Shown: positions 1 through 13,107 of the stretch, in pieces
Numbering within the stretch: the stretch's first letter is position 1
Layout of the letters: each line of letters starts with the position of its first letter
From: Pararge aegeria
Lineage: Eukaryota; Arthropoda; Insecta; Lepidoptera; Nymphalidae
NCBI RefSeq assembly: GCF_905163445.1
Contig: NC_053190.1
Location: forward strand, 14,882,501 to 14,946,500
Direction of reading: 5' to 3'
Length of the DNA: 64,000 nt
Made by a program: the position numbers and the translations under genes
Notes under the pieces: model-generated
Told to the model about the DNA's origin: nothing
The model's database searches: none
Seen by the model: only the letters and a program-made list of their open reading frames with translations

Positions 1-904
1 GAAAGCTTTCCGTCAAAATTATCGCTCTTAATAAAGTTAGTAGTCTTGAAGGCTTCGTAGGCACATATTGCAAAAAGCATTTATGTGTAGATCCATAAAT
101 GTAGCAACCCCAGTAACGTTTACTTATCCTTAACATTCCCCATTCACTCAAGCAGAAACAACAATAAACTTCCGCTCTTGTGACCGAATATATGATGGAT
201 TGTACGAACGAGTTGTAAGTGTAATCGAATGAGAAATCACACTCTTTGAACGTCTGACTCGACGATTGAGCGTTTGGTTATAAGTAACTTCTCGCTTTTT
301 GTTTTAGAATTCCTAACCATTTTATTTTTTAAATACAACATCAGAAGCTTGATTGATACGTATTTATATTATTATCTCACCTTGTCGCCCCTTTTTGGAA
401 AATATGTAAAAAGTATTAATTATATTCTTTTAATATTTTTATTTATTTTATTAATTAAGTAATATATTTCAAATATTAATGAGGTGAAAGTCGGTTAAAA
501 ACAACATCTCAAAAACCAGATATTCCAATTATTATTTAATTTTATCACCACCCACGCTGCCTACTTAATAAAAAATGTTCGCTGTTAAATTAAAATTGAG
601 TTAATAATATTAATATCAGAACGAACTTACTATTGTAATAAGACGGCGTGTGAAGATGGAGGTGTCTGCCTTAGTAATGAAAATTAATTAAAACTATTTA
701 TTCTAAGATAGTCACGTTATTTATTTTTGGTGCGATGGGAATCGGTTTATACCGGTATGGAAACTAAAAAAGAAATTATTTCATATGTTTGTATGTAAGT
801 ATGTTCACGCATCACACAAAACCACAGACTAAAAAATAGTTAATCTAATATACTTATACTTAAACGTAGTATTAGGCTTTAAGTTATTATTGAAATTAAA
901 AATT

Positions 905-975
905 GTTAACGAGCGAAGCTTTAGACCCAATTCTGAAGTCCACGCAGACGAAGTCGCGGGCAGAAGCTAGTTATA
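905..975 (-). repeat. Lepidoptera-type interspersed repeat end
   Basis: acgcagacgaagtcgcgggc followed by agaagctagtta, the reverse complement of the widespread 'actagcttctgcccgcgact' repeat end. Confidence 0.6.
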
Positions 976-1986
976 TATATTCAAAGGAAACTTGCACGTT
1001 ATCATTGACACAAAACTTAACAAATCTACGTACCAGGTAAATAATAATAATTATTATTATTATAAAACCATAACCAAAAGAAAAAAAAATAATATACATA
1101 CAAAAACAACGAAAACTAAAAAAAACTTGAATAAAAAAAATAAAATAATCTATTGTATATAAAATAAAAATTATACGAAAGTATAGCTAGCCATTACGAT
1201 TTTTTTTGTACAATATTTTTAAGTATTTTTAACTCATTTCTAACTGCTTGTATATTTGTCGTTATTTAAATCAAATTACTAAAATCTATGATCCCAAACA
1301 AATAAATAATAAAGTCGTTATTAACGTTATTGCGAACGCATTCTTGGAAAATGTATATTTATACACATTAATACCTAACCGTCGTTTAGATCCTCAAACA
1401 AATATAACATTCTGCTCGATGAATTTATAAATTAACACCCTAATACTATGAAAAGATCTCCTCTCTCGTTTGAGAGCTTGCTTTTACGAGCCTCCTTAAG
1501 TTCCTCTTAGCACACTCCTTAAGTTGGTGCTAAACGGCACTAGTCGACTCTTGTAAACTGCAGTTTGTCAGACCAAATGTATACATATGCAATAGCTGTT
1601 CCCGCGACTTAATCCGCGTTTGTTTTTTTTATTTTTATTCCAGGTTAACCACCCTTCTCCAAGAGGATATCCATCGACTTGCCTAATTTTATTAATATCT
1701 GTTTCTTTTTAGGCGTGAAAGATAACAGAAAATCAGAGGTACTTATGTCGGATATTAGTATGCGTACAGTACCTACTTGGAACTTATGTAGAATATTATC
1801 ATAAGTACACATACTACCAATTTTTGAAGTGAAACTTCTTTATCGACGTATGGGAGACATTTTATAGCAATGTAACGTTTTTCTGTTACGCGCGATCTTA
1901 ATTTCTAAGTCACATTTTTCCGGTACGCGTGGGTGTGATTATGGTATTTTGTTTTAAATTGTAAATATCAGTAAATGTAAAACAAA

Positions 1987-2087
1987 ATATTAAAACGAAA
2001 TATTATTAATTAATACGACTGTTAATCTAGTGATTGATGTTCACTAGATTAACAGTCGTATTAATTAATAATATTTCGTTTTAATAT
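1987..2087. repeat. Perfect 47-bp hairpin, 7-base loop
   Basis: Arms 1987-2033 and 2041-2087, no mismatch. Confidence 0.95.
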
Positions 2088-3499
2088 GTTGTTTCTAATT
2101 GTTATAATAAAATAAAATAAAAAATGATGACATGAAGAAGTTTGGCTTCTTTCGTGTGTACAATAATACCTACACACACACACATTTATTTTACTATGTA
2201 AGTTAAATCGTATTTCATGTGCAACCAAATATCTCTAACCCAACGTTACGATTGTTCACTTATTCTAGTAATAGTGACAATTCTGATGCGTTTTTCACAA
2301 TGGTTAAAAAAACTGGAAAAAACCAAAAAGCCAGTAACTTTGAAATTTCCTGATATACCAGTGTTAGCTTTAGCAACTTGATTTTTCATTAAAACGTTGT
2401 AAAAAGTACGCCTTTTAACCTAGCCAAACCAAAATCGTTCAATATAACCATACTTGACCAAGTATAATCTGGAATAAGTAATGAATATCAAATCGCCTCT
2501 GACAAAGGACATGATCATAAAACATTAAGAAGGTCAGACCCATCCATTACTGCGCCACTTGACCTTTCTATGAGATGAGCGTTACTTTTTCATTGCACGC
2601 CAACAACAAAGCGGGTCGACGAGGCGATCATGTGAACGAGGTTTCACATTGTGCCATTATTATACCGTGTAGCAAATTGAATAAAAGCCGGATACATTCC
2701 CGGCCCATTGCGCAAATTACTCAGAATGGACTTCGACTGTAACGAAACGCTGATGTATTTATCTTGGCGGCTCATGTTTTATTTCGGAACGGTATTTTCA
2801 TTGAATAAAGGACATACAGAACCCTCATCCAGCTATTAATGTATGAAGTGCAGCGTGTCTAAAAACAACGCCCCGCGTAAGTCTGACTTCACATCCGCGG
2901 AATTTTGTTAACTCATTCACTTTCCTAATTTTTCTCATTTTATGGTAAACTTTTAGAAACGTAAGAGTAAAATTATTACTGTTGAAGTAAAACTTCTTTA
3001 GGCACGACTAGGGAGTAACTCAGATTTTTCAGCTTACGTAAGATGTCTGTGTAGTTTCCGCTGTTTAAAAATAATTATTTGGAGTGGTCGTAAGTATATG
3101 TCATATACTCCACGCTTCTTGACTTATACGCCAGCTAGTGGCAAAAATCATAATCAATTAGGATTATTTTATTTATTTCTTTTGTAATAAATAAATTATT
3201 ACTAAATAAATAATCCTAATAAATTTTCTGACGATTGCGACATTCTATAATATTCAATGACGAGGTTATATTGACCTGTGTTGATCTAACCTTCAATTTT
3301 CTACTCTCAATTATTCTATCTATCAAATGAAAATATTTATAAAATGTGAAAGTGATATGGTGAGGAAATGAATTTTTAATAGAATATAAAATGAAATAGC
3401 GGAGTCCCAGGAACATTTTACTTTTTCATCAATAAATAATAATAAAAGTTTTACTTCAATCGCGCGTAAAGGTTACACGCACATACTTTTTGTTTTTTA

Positions 3500-3625
3500 C
3501 TGCTAAATGGAATTAAGTGATTAACCTCCAGTTCGAGAAACACCACTACAATGGAGTGGTTTTTGATGCTTCAATATTAGTCGTGTACGCGGTTTCTGTA
3601 TGTTCCTAATTCTGTGGGTAGCTTA
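3500..3625 (-). mobile_element. TIR element family F, truncated copy
   Basis: Minus strand carries one end only: agaaaccgcgtacacgacta then atattgaagcatcaaaaacc and the actccattgtagtggtgttt block, with the terminal ttctgtatgttcctaattct on the plus strand. Confidence 0.6.
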
Positions 3626-3670
3626 TGTGCAATAACGTAACTGTGTAACGCAGTTACGCGTTATGTGTGT

Positions 3671-3737
3671 AGCATGACATCGCGGCCTAGTTGCAATAGT
3701 AAGGCTTACTATTGCAACTAGGCCGCGATGTCATGCT
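3671..3737. repeat. Perfect 33-bp hairpin, 1-base loop
   Basis: Arms 3671-3703 and 3705-3737, no mismatch, centre agtaag g cttact. Confidence 0.95.
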
Positions 3738-4201
3738 TTACTGAAACCTTCATTATTCTTCTTGTTCCGCACATTTTTTCTTTGTACTTCTCCTATTAAT
3801 TTATACTCCACCAGCTGTTGTCTCGCGATTTTCGTCTGCAATAATACTGATTTTTTTTAATTTAGCTGGAACTGTTTCTTTTTGGGATTAAAAGAAGCCT
3901 TTGTTACTCTTTGTCTTCCAATCCATATTTACACCAAAATTAAAATTGATTGGTTACTTAGTTAGGTCGTAAAGGAAGGACAAACAAACAAACATATATT
4001 TGCTTTAACAAAAATTATACTGTTCGTAAGGATTATGGCGTTTTCTTCTTTACAAGTAATATTTCTTTATAAAAATACTGTAAGTGCAACGTTCCTGTGC
4101 TAAGCAGCTAACACGTTATGCATGAAGGGAGACGTTGTCTGGCCTTGGCCACGTCATCTGGCTTAGATGTGACAGTAAGGTTTCACATACACGCACACAC
4201 A

Positions 4202-4488
4202 GATCAACCCTTCACCGGCTCACTACGGGCACGGGTTTCCTCCCACAATGAGAAGGGTTTAGGCCTTAGTCCACCGCGCTGGCCCAGTGCGGATTGGTAG
4301 AGTTCAAACGCCTTTGAGAACATCATGGAGAACTCCCAGGCATGCAGGTTTCTTCAAGATGTTTTCCTTCACCATTGAAACAAGTAATATTTAAATTATT
4401 TAAAACACGTTAATGGTGCGTGCAGGGATTCAAACTCGGCACACCGAAAGTAAAGCCGATGTCCTAGCCACTGAGCTATCACCGCCGC
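4202..4488 (-). mobile_element. tRNA-headed SINE, type 2
   Basis: Minus strand: head gcggtgatagctcagtggct, B box gagtttgaatccctgc, body gcctgggagttctccatgat, end ggcctaaacccttctcattg. Confidence 0.8.
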
Positions 4489-4896
4489 AGTGATCTTTAC
4501 TCTAACGATATTTGAATGATGGCAATTCACATTACTGCTTTACTGTAATATTTCTATTTGTAAAACTTTGTTTTGCTGTCCAGACCTTGATCTTCTGATA
4601 CAATATCTTAAGGGAAAAAGCATAGTCGCAAAATCAGAAAATTGAAGAAAGAAAGACTGTAACAAAGCAATGTTCACTCTTGAAGATTATTTTAAAAAAT
4701 GGAATTGATATTCTTTAAGTGAGCTTTATTCTAATGAAAGAGAGATGTTTTTTTTTTAATATTAAAAATCATATAACATTTTTACTACTTTCTATCCAAC
4801 CTTTAAACTTTCATATACTGATTTAAAGCAAAGATAAAACCCATTTACATTCATGCCGTATGACGTGCAGTTTCCAAAAAAATATATACGTACCAT

Positions 4897-4940
4897 ACAA
4901 CGTTATAACTGATATATACATACTATAGTTATAACGTTGT
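4897..4940. repeat. Perfect 14-bp hairpin, 16-base loop
   Basis: acaacgttataact at 4897 and its reverse complement at 4927-4940. Confidence 0.85.
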
Positions 4941-5066
4941 CAAAATGAATAGAATATTGATAAAGTTATCCTCCTTTATGTGATATAATCACGTTCTCCT
5001 CGATACTGCGATTTAATTTAATAGCGTAGCAAAAGGTCACTTAGCTTTTGTATAAGCCTTGTTTAA

Positions 5067-5310
5067 CGGCCGATTAGTGCAGTGGGCACTGACTCTGCTT
5101 TCTGAGTCCAAGGCTGTCGGTTCGATTCCCACAAATAGAAAATGTGTGATGAACATGAATGTTTTTCAATGCCTGTGTGTTTAGCTGTATATTGTAAGTA
5201 TTTATGTATTCATAAAAATATTAATCAGTCATCTTAGTACCCATAAAACAAGCTACGCTTACTTTGGGGCTAGATGTTTATTTTCGTAGTATATATATAT
5301 ATTTATTTAT
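5067..5310 (+). mobile_element. tRNA-headed SINE, type 1
   Basis: Starts cggccgattagtgcagtggg (A-box region), B box ggttcgattcccacaa, body atgaacatgaatgtttttca, 3' part aagctacgcttactttgggg and an ATTT-rich tail. Probably Pol III transcribed when young. It abuts a LINE fragment. Confidence 0.85.
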
Positions 5311-5368
5311 AAGCGTATTAATTTTCAAACGGGAATCATCTACATTTACTTTATACTTAGGGGTTACG

Positions 5369-5508
5369 GATAGCTTTAGTTTTAAGTTTCCGCAAATGGT
5401 TATCGCCATCATTTCACTACCGTGTAATTCTCATGTAATGTACGCAACAAAAGTGCCCGCTATGGGCTACTTGAATAAAGATATTTTTGACTTTGACGTT
5501 GACTTTAT
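5369..5508 (+). mobile_element. 5'-truncated 3' end of the same LINE family
   Basis: Matches the last 3' UTR part of the intron-4 LINE (tagctttagttttaagttt, ggttatcgccatcat, cttgaataaagatattt) and ends in TTTGAC-type repeats. It abuts the 3' end of a SINE. Confidence 0.8.
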
Positions 5509-7996
5509 CATTCACTCCTATATGCCCGCAGCAAGAAAGATGATTATGATATTTAAAGAATTATAAAACTTTGTTATCTTTTAGTATACTTTAGTACAAA
5601 ATTTACCGTTTATATCTCTAAAACAGCTGTAACAATACGCAGCGGAATTCGTCGCAGACGACCTTAATGTAGAGGCTTGGTATTAAAATCCTACATACCT
5701 ACTTAATATGCGCAAATGGGTCGTTACCATATTTTAAATTACATACTCTTTGTTAACATTTTCAAGACAATTTAACTTCTAAACGTCCCGACTTACCTAT
5801 TGTTCTTTTGCTAACTTTTATTTCTTGCCTTTCATAAAATTTTACGCATAATAAAAAGGAAACCTAATTTCCAGAATTGTCGTATGCCTATTCAAAAGCT
5901 TTTTAACTGCGACTATGGTCGAAACTTTGAAAAAGAAACAGTACATTTTGGGAGGTCAAGTGGTCAAGTGGCGATTCAATAAGACAACTAGACTCCCCTT
6001 TGAAATAATAATGAACGAGGTATTTTACGAGTTACAGAGTGCACTTTTTTTTAAATGCCCGCTACTTTTGTAATTTTTACATTTAAAAAAAACTAAAATA
6101 TGTGACAAAGCTGTATACATGCCTGCTTTGTCTTTCTCCCAAGCACACCTTTTTTTAATCCTGCCCCCGGCTTTCTCATTTATAATATAAGTAAAAACTC
6201 CATTATAAATTTGTTTTCAGTCTTATGAAATTATTAGTTAGTAAAACAATGCTCTATTGGGAATTTTAAATCTGTAAATAGGAAGGTGATGAGGAATGAT
6301 GTACAATTATAACAATACTTACTTTGTGTGGTATTTTTATAGCTGGTGAATTATTAATTTCAATTTCAATTTATTTAGCATGCATAGTGATTAATTTTTG
6401 ATACAATATTTAAAATAAATTTAATTATAAAATGTCACTTATGTGCTCGTACAACCAAATTGGGTGCGGCCATTTTTAAAATTAAATTATTCTATGAATT
6501 TCAAAAACATAAGTAAGATCGTTTAGTAGGGAAACCGGTGTTATTCGGGATGCTCAAAATAAAAATAAAAAACGTAACGGAATAAAAGCATTGCTCTATA
6601 AGGTATTTTCTTATATTTTATTAAATTCATTTTAATTTTTAGTGGTCCTAATATAATCTGGCAGATGGTTAAATATTTTTATAGACACTGCGTATGGACT
6701 TTACTTATGAAGTGGTAATTTAGAATAATAAGGGGTATTCAATTTATTTCTAAAAAACAAATTAAAATATATATATGGACCGAAGAGTTAAGATGTTTAA
6801 TTCTTTGAATTAAGGTTGGCATGAGTCTGTTTTATTTTTATCAAATTTATTTTATCATAACATAAATAGGTCCTGTACTATTTCGCCACAAAATAACGCC
6901 ATATCTTTACCACGCGTATCTGTAGGCATAATATGCGTTTAATGCCGATTCTAAATCCGTTGTCTTTTTTAGTTCCAATACTCCTATATATAAAATTGGA
7001 TAGTGTTTTTCCAATTTATTTCATACCTTTTGAACAAGGAAATTTTGTAAACATCGGTCTGGATTGGTTTAATTTTTAGAAAAAGCCATTATATTCGTGG
7101 TGTCAGGCAATGAATACAAAGGTGAATTTCGCCACCATCTACGAGGTTATAATTATAGCTTTATGTACTATTTGTTTAAGTACTTGTTTGTAATAAATAG
7201 TTAAAAGGATTGATTGTTAATTTATCCAGATACTTATAATAATAAAAGCTAATTTATCATCATTTGATAGCTATAAAGAAAGTCTTTTTTATTTGTAAAT
7301 ACATTTACCACACAGGCTGAAAACTTTGGTAGCGTGATGTGGAATTTTCGACGAAACCGCAAGCATATGCATAATTAAGATTAACACGGCTGGTATTTTT
7401 GCTAGGAAACTGAGCATGTTGTCTTTGGTCTTGAGATATTGTTATTCTTATTATTTGATGTCATCTTAACGGTGAAGGAGCCTACATGCCTCAGATTTCA
7501 TAATGCTCTCAAAGGCTAGGGCTAAATCCTCTTCCTTTTTTTGAGACCAAATATTAAAATATTTCTTTGATGATGTTGCGTAACGTTGTAAATAAATTGT
7601 ATATGACGGCTTAAAAAAATAATTTATATAACGATAAAGTAGTGTAACTTTTAACGTGCGTGCACATGTACGTACGTACATACTCGATTTTTTTAATAGC
7701 TCTATGCTATGCCAATTTTTAGCGTCAGCAATTAAAGATTTATCATTTGAGACCTAGCTTCACGTTGTAATGCACATGATTAAGTAGCAATATACACATT
7801 TCGCTACTTTATGTTTGAAAACTTATTGTAACAAACGCTGGTCTAACTACAAGAAAAATCTTACATTATAAAGTCTATTTCAAAGACATGTCTGTACTCA
7901 TATAGGCTCATAGCACTTTTGCTGCTTACTAACATAAAAATGTGGACATACTAGTGATATATTGGCTACAAATACATCTGTACACTTAAAGGTAAC

Positions 7997-8275
7997 GTTT
8001 TCCGGGGGTTCCAAACGCATCCTGGTCTAAGAAGAAGCCAACAACAAAATTAGCTGGGTGCTGTTTATGTTATCACATAAACAATACATATAATAAAAAA
8101 GGAACCTGCTCAGTTTAAGAACCTTCTCTATAAGCTTACGTTTAATATAAAACTTAAACTTTTTAGAGGCATGTCCAAGATGTCAACCGGTAGTTTATTG
8201 TAAAATTGTGTGCAATATATATTGCACTGCAAGTTTATATTTTCTTCTAATGTTTAAATTATTCGGTTTCATTTT
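7997..8275 (-). mobile_element. 3' fragment of a related LINE, minus strand
   Basis: Read on the minus strand it carries the ORF2 C-terminal codons (for example caataaactacc and attaaacgtaagcttatag) and the 3' UTR stretch ggcttcttcttagacc of the intron-4 LINE, with a roughly 35-base internal deletion and no A-run. It lacks the terminal TTTGAC tail. Confidence 0.75.
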
Positions 8276-9126
8276 TTCTTACAGACTTGTTTCCGAAAAA
8301 ACCGTATTCGACCCTCCACAATTCTGTGTTCAAATTTCTTAAAACTTGTTTTCCGTAACACAAACTGTTTGAACGTGTATGCTAAGTTTGAACAAACTCG
8401 CCATTTCGGTTTTGGAGAACACAAGCGTTCAAATTCCAAATGTTTGCTTAGCCTTCCATACTTGCGCATTCCATTTGTGTCAATGTTAGTGAGAGAAACT
8501 GCAGTTTCTGTAAATTGGTCGTAGATGGATTGGGTCTACGAATGTTCTTTAGTTTATTGAGTTGCCATGGATATTGATTCCAGATGTATAGAATTAGTTT
8601 TATAAGGCTGTTTGGGGTGAGGCTTCAAAAAACCTTATGAACAGGGAAAAAAAACCCTAACAGCGTTGCGGACAGATTGATGTATATTTGCTAGAATAGT
8701 GGATTAAATTTTGTATGGGAAGAAAACATTTTAGTAATTTAACGCGGCTGAATGTACTCGTACTCGTACGTGTAACTTTATGGTATAAGTTTACTTGGTT
8801 ATAATATAATATACAAAAAAACAACTTCAAGAAAATATTTGTTAATACTGTTTGCTTACTTTTCTATAACTGGAAGAACGTTTGAAAACCATGTTCATGG
8901 ACAATACCTTCACAGGTACGTTTTGTTTCAAATGCACCCAAAATTCTTCAAGATTCTGGTCAATATTTTGAGCACGTACGTGTATTGCCGGCTTAAGGTT
9001 TTTAATAAAAGAGGCTTTTTCGTGTCGCTTACCGAATCCGGGCATTTCCGTTATGACATCGACTTTATCTTCAAGTAAATAGAACGAGGTCAATGTGCTA
9101 ACGCATATTTCCTTGCGGCATTTACA

Positions 9127-9395
9127 GCGGTGATAGTGGAAAGAGCTTCGGTCTCTCGATGTTAACCAAGTTCAATTCCCGATAACATACGTTTTTAATT
9201 TAAGCTATTAAAGTGTCACTAGCTTTAAAGGTAAAGGAAAAAATCCCGAAGAAACCTGCCTGAGAGTTCTCTATAATGTTTTTAAAAGCCTACTAATCCA
9301 CACTTGACCAGCCTGTTCGACCTTAAACCCTTCTCATTCTGGGTGGAGACCGGTTTATTGTAAACGCCGATTTATATGGGTGATGATGGCATTCC
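9127..9395 (+). mobile_element. SINE type 2, decayed
   Basis: gcggtgatagtggaaagagc, B box aagttcaattcccgataa, body gagagttctctataatg, end gggtgatgatggc. Confidence 0.7.
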
Positions 9396-9610
9396 CTAAC
9401 GCTAGGTCCGTGTTCACAGAGGTATGGTCTCATTACAGAAAGTACAGATCAATTGATTTACTCGTCAAGCCAGTCGTTGGCATTTTCAGCTATGGACCCC
9501 AACCCTGTTGGGTTTGATACCCGGTTTGGACTAAAATTTGTGATGTGGTTTTTCGTGAAAAAAATCTCATTGATCCCAGCCTGATATTGAAGAACTGCTC
9601 TCAATTTGAC

Positions 9611-9657
9611 GTAACGCAATAAATTTCATACATTATGTATGAAATTTATTGCGTTAC
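9611..9657. repeat. Perfect 23-bp hairpin, 1-base loop
   Basis: Arms 9611-9633 and 9635-9657, no mismatch. Confidence 0.95.
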
Positions 9658-10189
9658 TTTTTTCATAAATTATTAATCAGGGAATAAATGTATAAAACAA
9701 ATTTTGATACTACTCATTTAAAAAGTTAACAGTCAATTTAATTAAAGTGAGTTAAAACATTAAAGTGTCATTCGTTGTGCTATGTGGATTCATAACCATG
9801 ATGTAAAGAGCATTTGCATAATTAAAATATAATATTTGCTAACATAATTTATTAAAAATGCGGCAATTACCCGCAGCTATTTACAACTGTGGCCTTGACA
9901 CAGTACCGCGAAACCAACCCAAAAACATTATATTACTTTTTCATTTTACTCCTACATGACGAATGTTACTTTCGTGACACAAGCATTACAGGGCAATTTT
10001 GTACATACTCGTAGTTAAAGAAAAGGAATGCCTTTTTATCGTAAAAACTACGTTACGTCAGTAAACATTCTCTACTCGACGTTTACTTCGTATATATAAA
10101 TAATAGCGTGTAATGTAGTATGGTAATCAACTTGTCAAAGCTTCTTTATTACCATCTTACCCAGTCTAGACCATACATTTGTTTAGTTT

Positions 10190-10261
10190 GTTGGTAGGAG
10201 GCTTTCATTTACCAGCAGGTGAGATGCAGTCAAGGGCTAACTTGTAGTGGAATAAAAAAAA
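10190..10261 (+). mobile_element. SINE type 3, 3' end
   Basis: ccagcaggtgagatgcagtc and aagggctaacttgtagtgga followed by an A-run; head missing. Confidence 0.65.
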
Positions 10262-10952
10262 TGCTTGAGATGTCCAAGGAGTCTTCACTCCATTGTAGGT
10301 TAGGTCAACCATCAGTCGTGGTAATTTCGATAATAAGTTATTCGCTACGTGTGTCTATCGCTTGTATACTGAATATGATGCTGATGATTCTTATAAAACT
10401 AATTCTTAAAATAAATAATATTTAGCAACTAGCGGGTATGCTCTAACCCGTCATCCGAGACGAGGGCTGTGCACCCTAATGGGACGTTAGTAGGCTGTAA
10501 ATGATTCACTAGCGGTTAACTCAGATCATAATATTGCTACATTTTTTGAAAATAAACTACCTATGTTAATTCGTAATATTTAAGCTTTATTTTCGCGAAG
10601 AAATGGTTAAAATTGGTCAAGTGCTTTCAGAGCCTATTGTGTACAAATAAGCAAACCAAAAAATCTTTAGAATATTAATATAGATCTCCCGCCCCGAAAT
10701 TGCTTACGGAAAAATCTACTATATACAGATATGCCAATAGATTTATTACGTAAGCGTTGCCAAACTATGCTCGCTTTTACTAATTACGGCAATTAATATT
10801 AATGGTTAGAATTCTGTAATCTAAGGCTAATAGAAAATCGTTTAAGGCTTTAAGTGGCAACGCTTGGGTGTAATGTCACTGTAATAAAATTGTTTGAAGA
10901 ATGTCTACATGTCGCAGCATTGTGGGAAAACATACAAAAAATCAAGGAAGTT

Positions 10953-11064
10953 AAATAAATAAATAAATATACTACGACAATACACACAACGCCATCTTGC
11001 CCCGAAGTAAGCGTAGCTTGTGTTATGGGTACTAAGGTGACTGATGAATATTTTTATGAATAAT
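10953..11064 (-). mobile_element. SINE type 1, 3' half
   Basis: Minus strand: (ATTT)n tail at 10953-10970 and the gctagatggcgatgtgtgta type 3' region; head missing. Confidence 0.75.
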
Positions 11065-11199
11065 ATCCACTCACACGCCTGCCTGCCTCAAGAAATGGAC
11101 TATCAAAAGCAAAATATTTTAAGAAATCGGATTGATATTTCCTGAGTTTAGCGTTCTGACAAATAAACGCAAAATAAATTACGGGCAATAGCTAATACT

Positions 11200-11425
11200 C
11201 AATGTTATAAATGTGAAAGTGTGTTATTTGTTTTTTCGTTTGTTAGTCTGACCTTTACGCCCAATTTAAGCAACCAATCGGCATAGATTTTCGGCATAGA
11301 GTCAGGACTGAAAGTTATATAGAGTACTTTTTATCCCATGGAAACAAGCGGTTCCCACGGTATAAACAAAACAGTAGGTTAAAAAATGCTGACAAAAATC
11401 GCGGGCAATTATAGCTTATTTTAGA
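11200..11425 (+). repeat. Lepidoptera-type interspersed repeat
   Basis: aatgtgaaagtgtgttattt, tcggcatagagtcaggactg, actttttatcccatggaaac, aaatcgcgggcaattatagc; the usual order of this repeat. Confidence 0.6.
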
Positions 11426-11570
11426 TAAATTATTAGTTACGAAATAAAAAAAGTTATGCATTAAATGAATAACCAGAATGCTTCTAATATTTTATAACGA
11501 ACTATTCAATCTTTAATACCATATGACTTAATGGTTGTTTAAAAAAATCAATAAAAGATTATTTTTGAAT

Positions 11571-12390
11571 TTATGCTGATTCAACCTGTCTTTGCACCAC
11601 CAATCGTTCAATCAACCCCTCGTTTCTTGAGATGTGGCCAAAAAACTTGAATATGCATAACTTCACCGTAGACGAAAGTCGTTCCTTGATATTCAGTTCT
11701 TTTAAAATGGAATTGTTGGTGCGGAATGCAGTCTAAGGGATTTTTAAAAGGCGTCTCCAGCACCACATCTCTAGGCCATCGATTTTTCGGCGGTCTCGTA
11801 GTCTAAGTGACCAGGTCTCCGCTCCGTATAAAAATATTGGAAAGACAAGGCACCTCATGAGTCGAATCTTAGTGGTTTTGGTTATTCTCTTATCTTTCCA
11901 TATCTTATTAAGCTTCTCCACTGCAGACCTTGTTATCGCACACCGCTTTCGAATTTCGAGGTCACATCCCCCAGTATTAGATATAGTTGATAAATGTAGG
12001 TTTGCACAACCTCAAAATTAGCAATGCTTTCGATTTCTAGCCTGTTTTGGTTTGCTCGATCTACTATCATCATCTTGGTTTGGTCCCTGTTGATGGTAAG
12101 ACCAAATTCCGCACTAGTTACTTCCAGACGTGCTAGCAGAATTTCTATATCCTCTTTGGTTTGGGCAAGAAGTGTAGTATCATCAGCATATCGCATATTA
12201 CTCATTTTACGTCCTCCAACCGATATACCTTTATCCCAGTCTTCCAGAACAATCCGCATTATGTATTCGGTGTAGACGTTGAACAGGAGTGGAGACAAAA
12301 TACAAACTTGCCTAACGCCAGCCTCACTTTGAAAAATTGAAGAGTGTAATTCGTCTACCCGAACAGCCGCCGTACTTACAATCTATTTAT
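11571..12390 (-). pseudogene. Decayed RTE-type LINE reverse transcriptase fragment
   Basis: Minus strand. Reading from about 12385: TAAVRVDELHSSIFQSEAGV, then LSPLLFNVYTEYIMR, MRYADDTTLLAQTKEDIE and LTINRDQTKMMIV. After YIY near 11985 a frameshift moves the frame to SNTGGCDLEIRKRCAITRS, then WKDKRITKTTKIRLMRCLVF, the EMWCWRRLLKIP block, a TAG replacing the usual Trp codon, and ISRNEGLIERLVVQ to a stop at 11571. These are the palm, thumb and C-terminal blocks of endonuclease-reverse transcriptases of the RTE kind common in Lepidoptera. The endonuclease is missing. Clearly dead: one frameshift, at least one internal stop, 5' truncation. Confidence 0.85.
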
Positions 12391-12849
12391 AAATAATCAA
12401 AGATCTTAAAGTACTCCGACACAGAAGTAATAAAATAAATTAAAACATTCAGAAGGCTTTGTGGCATTTGAATATTCTATTGCTTGAAACAATTAATGTT
12501 ACGAAATTTATATATTAGAACACTGTTAGAATTAAAATATAACAAAACTCGAACAAAGCGTTCCAGCACTTTTAATTTCATACGAAGTATTAGGACAGAG
12601 GCGAATCGAATTAACTAATAATGCCTTTAAATTGGAATTCTCATCACTGTATCCATTGCGACAATCTGTCCAATTGTTTGCCTCCAATTTAATATAATGG
12701 ACACAATCCTTGAGGACTAATTTAATGAAATATTTGTTGTGCCAATGGAGATCCCTTAATTGAAATAATTGCTGAGGCGAAAGTGACCCTTATTGATCTG
12801 CGTGTGATATTTTGCTGATTCCTATATTTTGGTTCGTTTTTGCTGACCA

Positions 12850-13107
12850 GCGGTGATAGCCTAGTCACAAGTGATATCACTTCAGCCTCCCCCTAACCGA
12901 GCTAGCCTAATTCAATCCCCAGTACGTACAATTTTTAGGATTCGTTTTTATTTATGAAAATAAATATCAATTCTTTGAGTGTTAAACATGTTTAAAAGGC
13001 TCTCCATAAGGTTATCAAATGCGAGTGAAGTCTACCAATCCGGACTTGCCTTTAAACTCTTCTTGGTCGGTTAGGTAATGGGTTGATGATGACGATGACG
13101 ATGAAGG
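12850..13107 (+). mobile_element. SINE type 2, decayed
   Basis: gcggtgatagcctagtcaca, aattcaatccccagtacg, ggctctccataaggtt, and a GATGAC-type tail. Confidence 0.7.

Noticed and set aside
5264..5566. 100-codon open frame on the + strand
   Set aside because: Runs from a SINE tail into a LINE 3' UTR fragment; the chance opening joins two unrelated repeats.
12024..12275. 83-codon open frame on the + strand
   Set aside because: Antisense shadow of the RTE reverse transcriptase fragment, whose minus-strand reading has the recognisable YADD motif.
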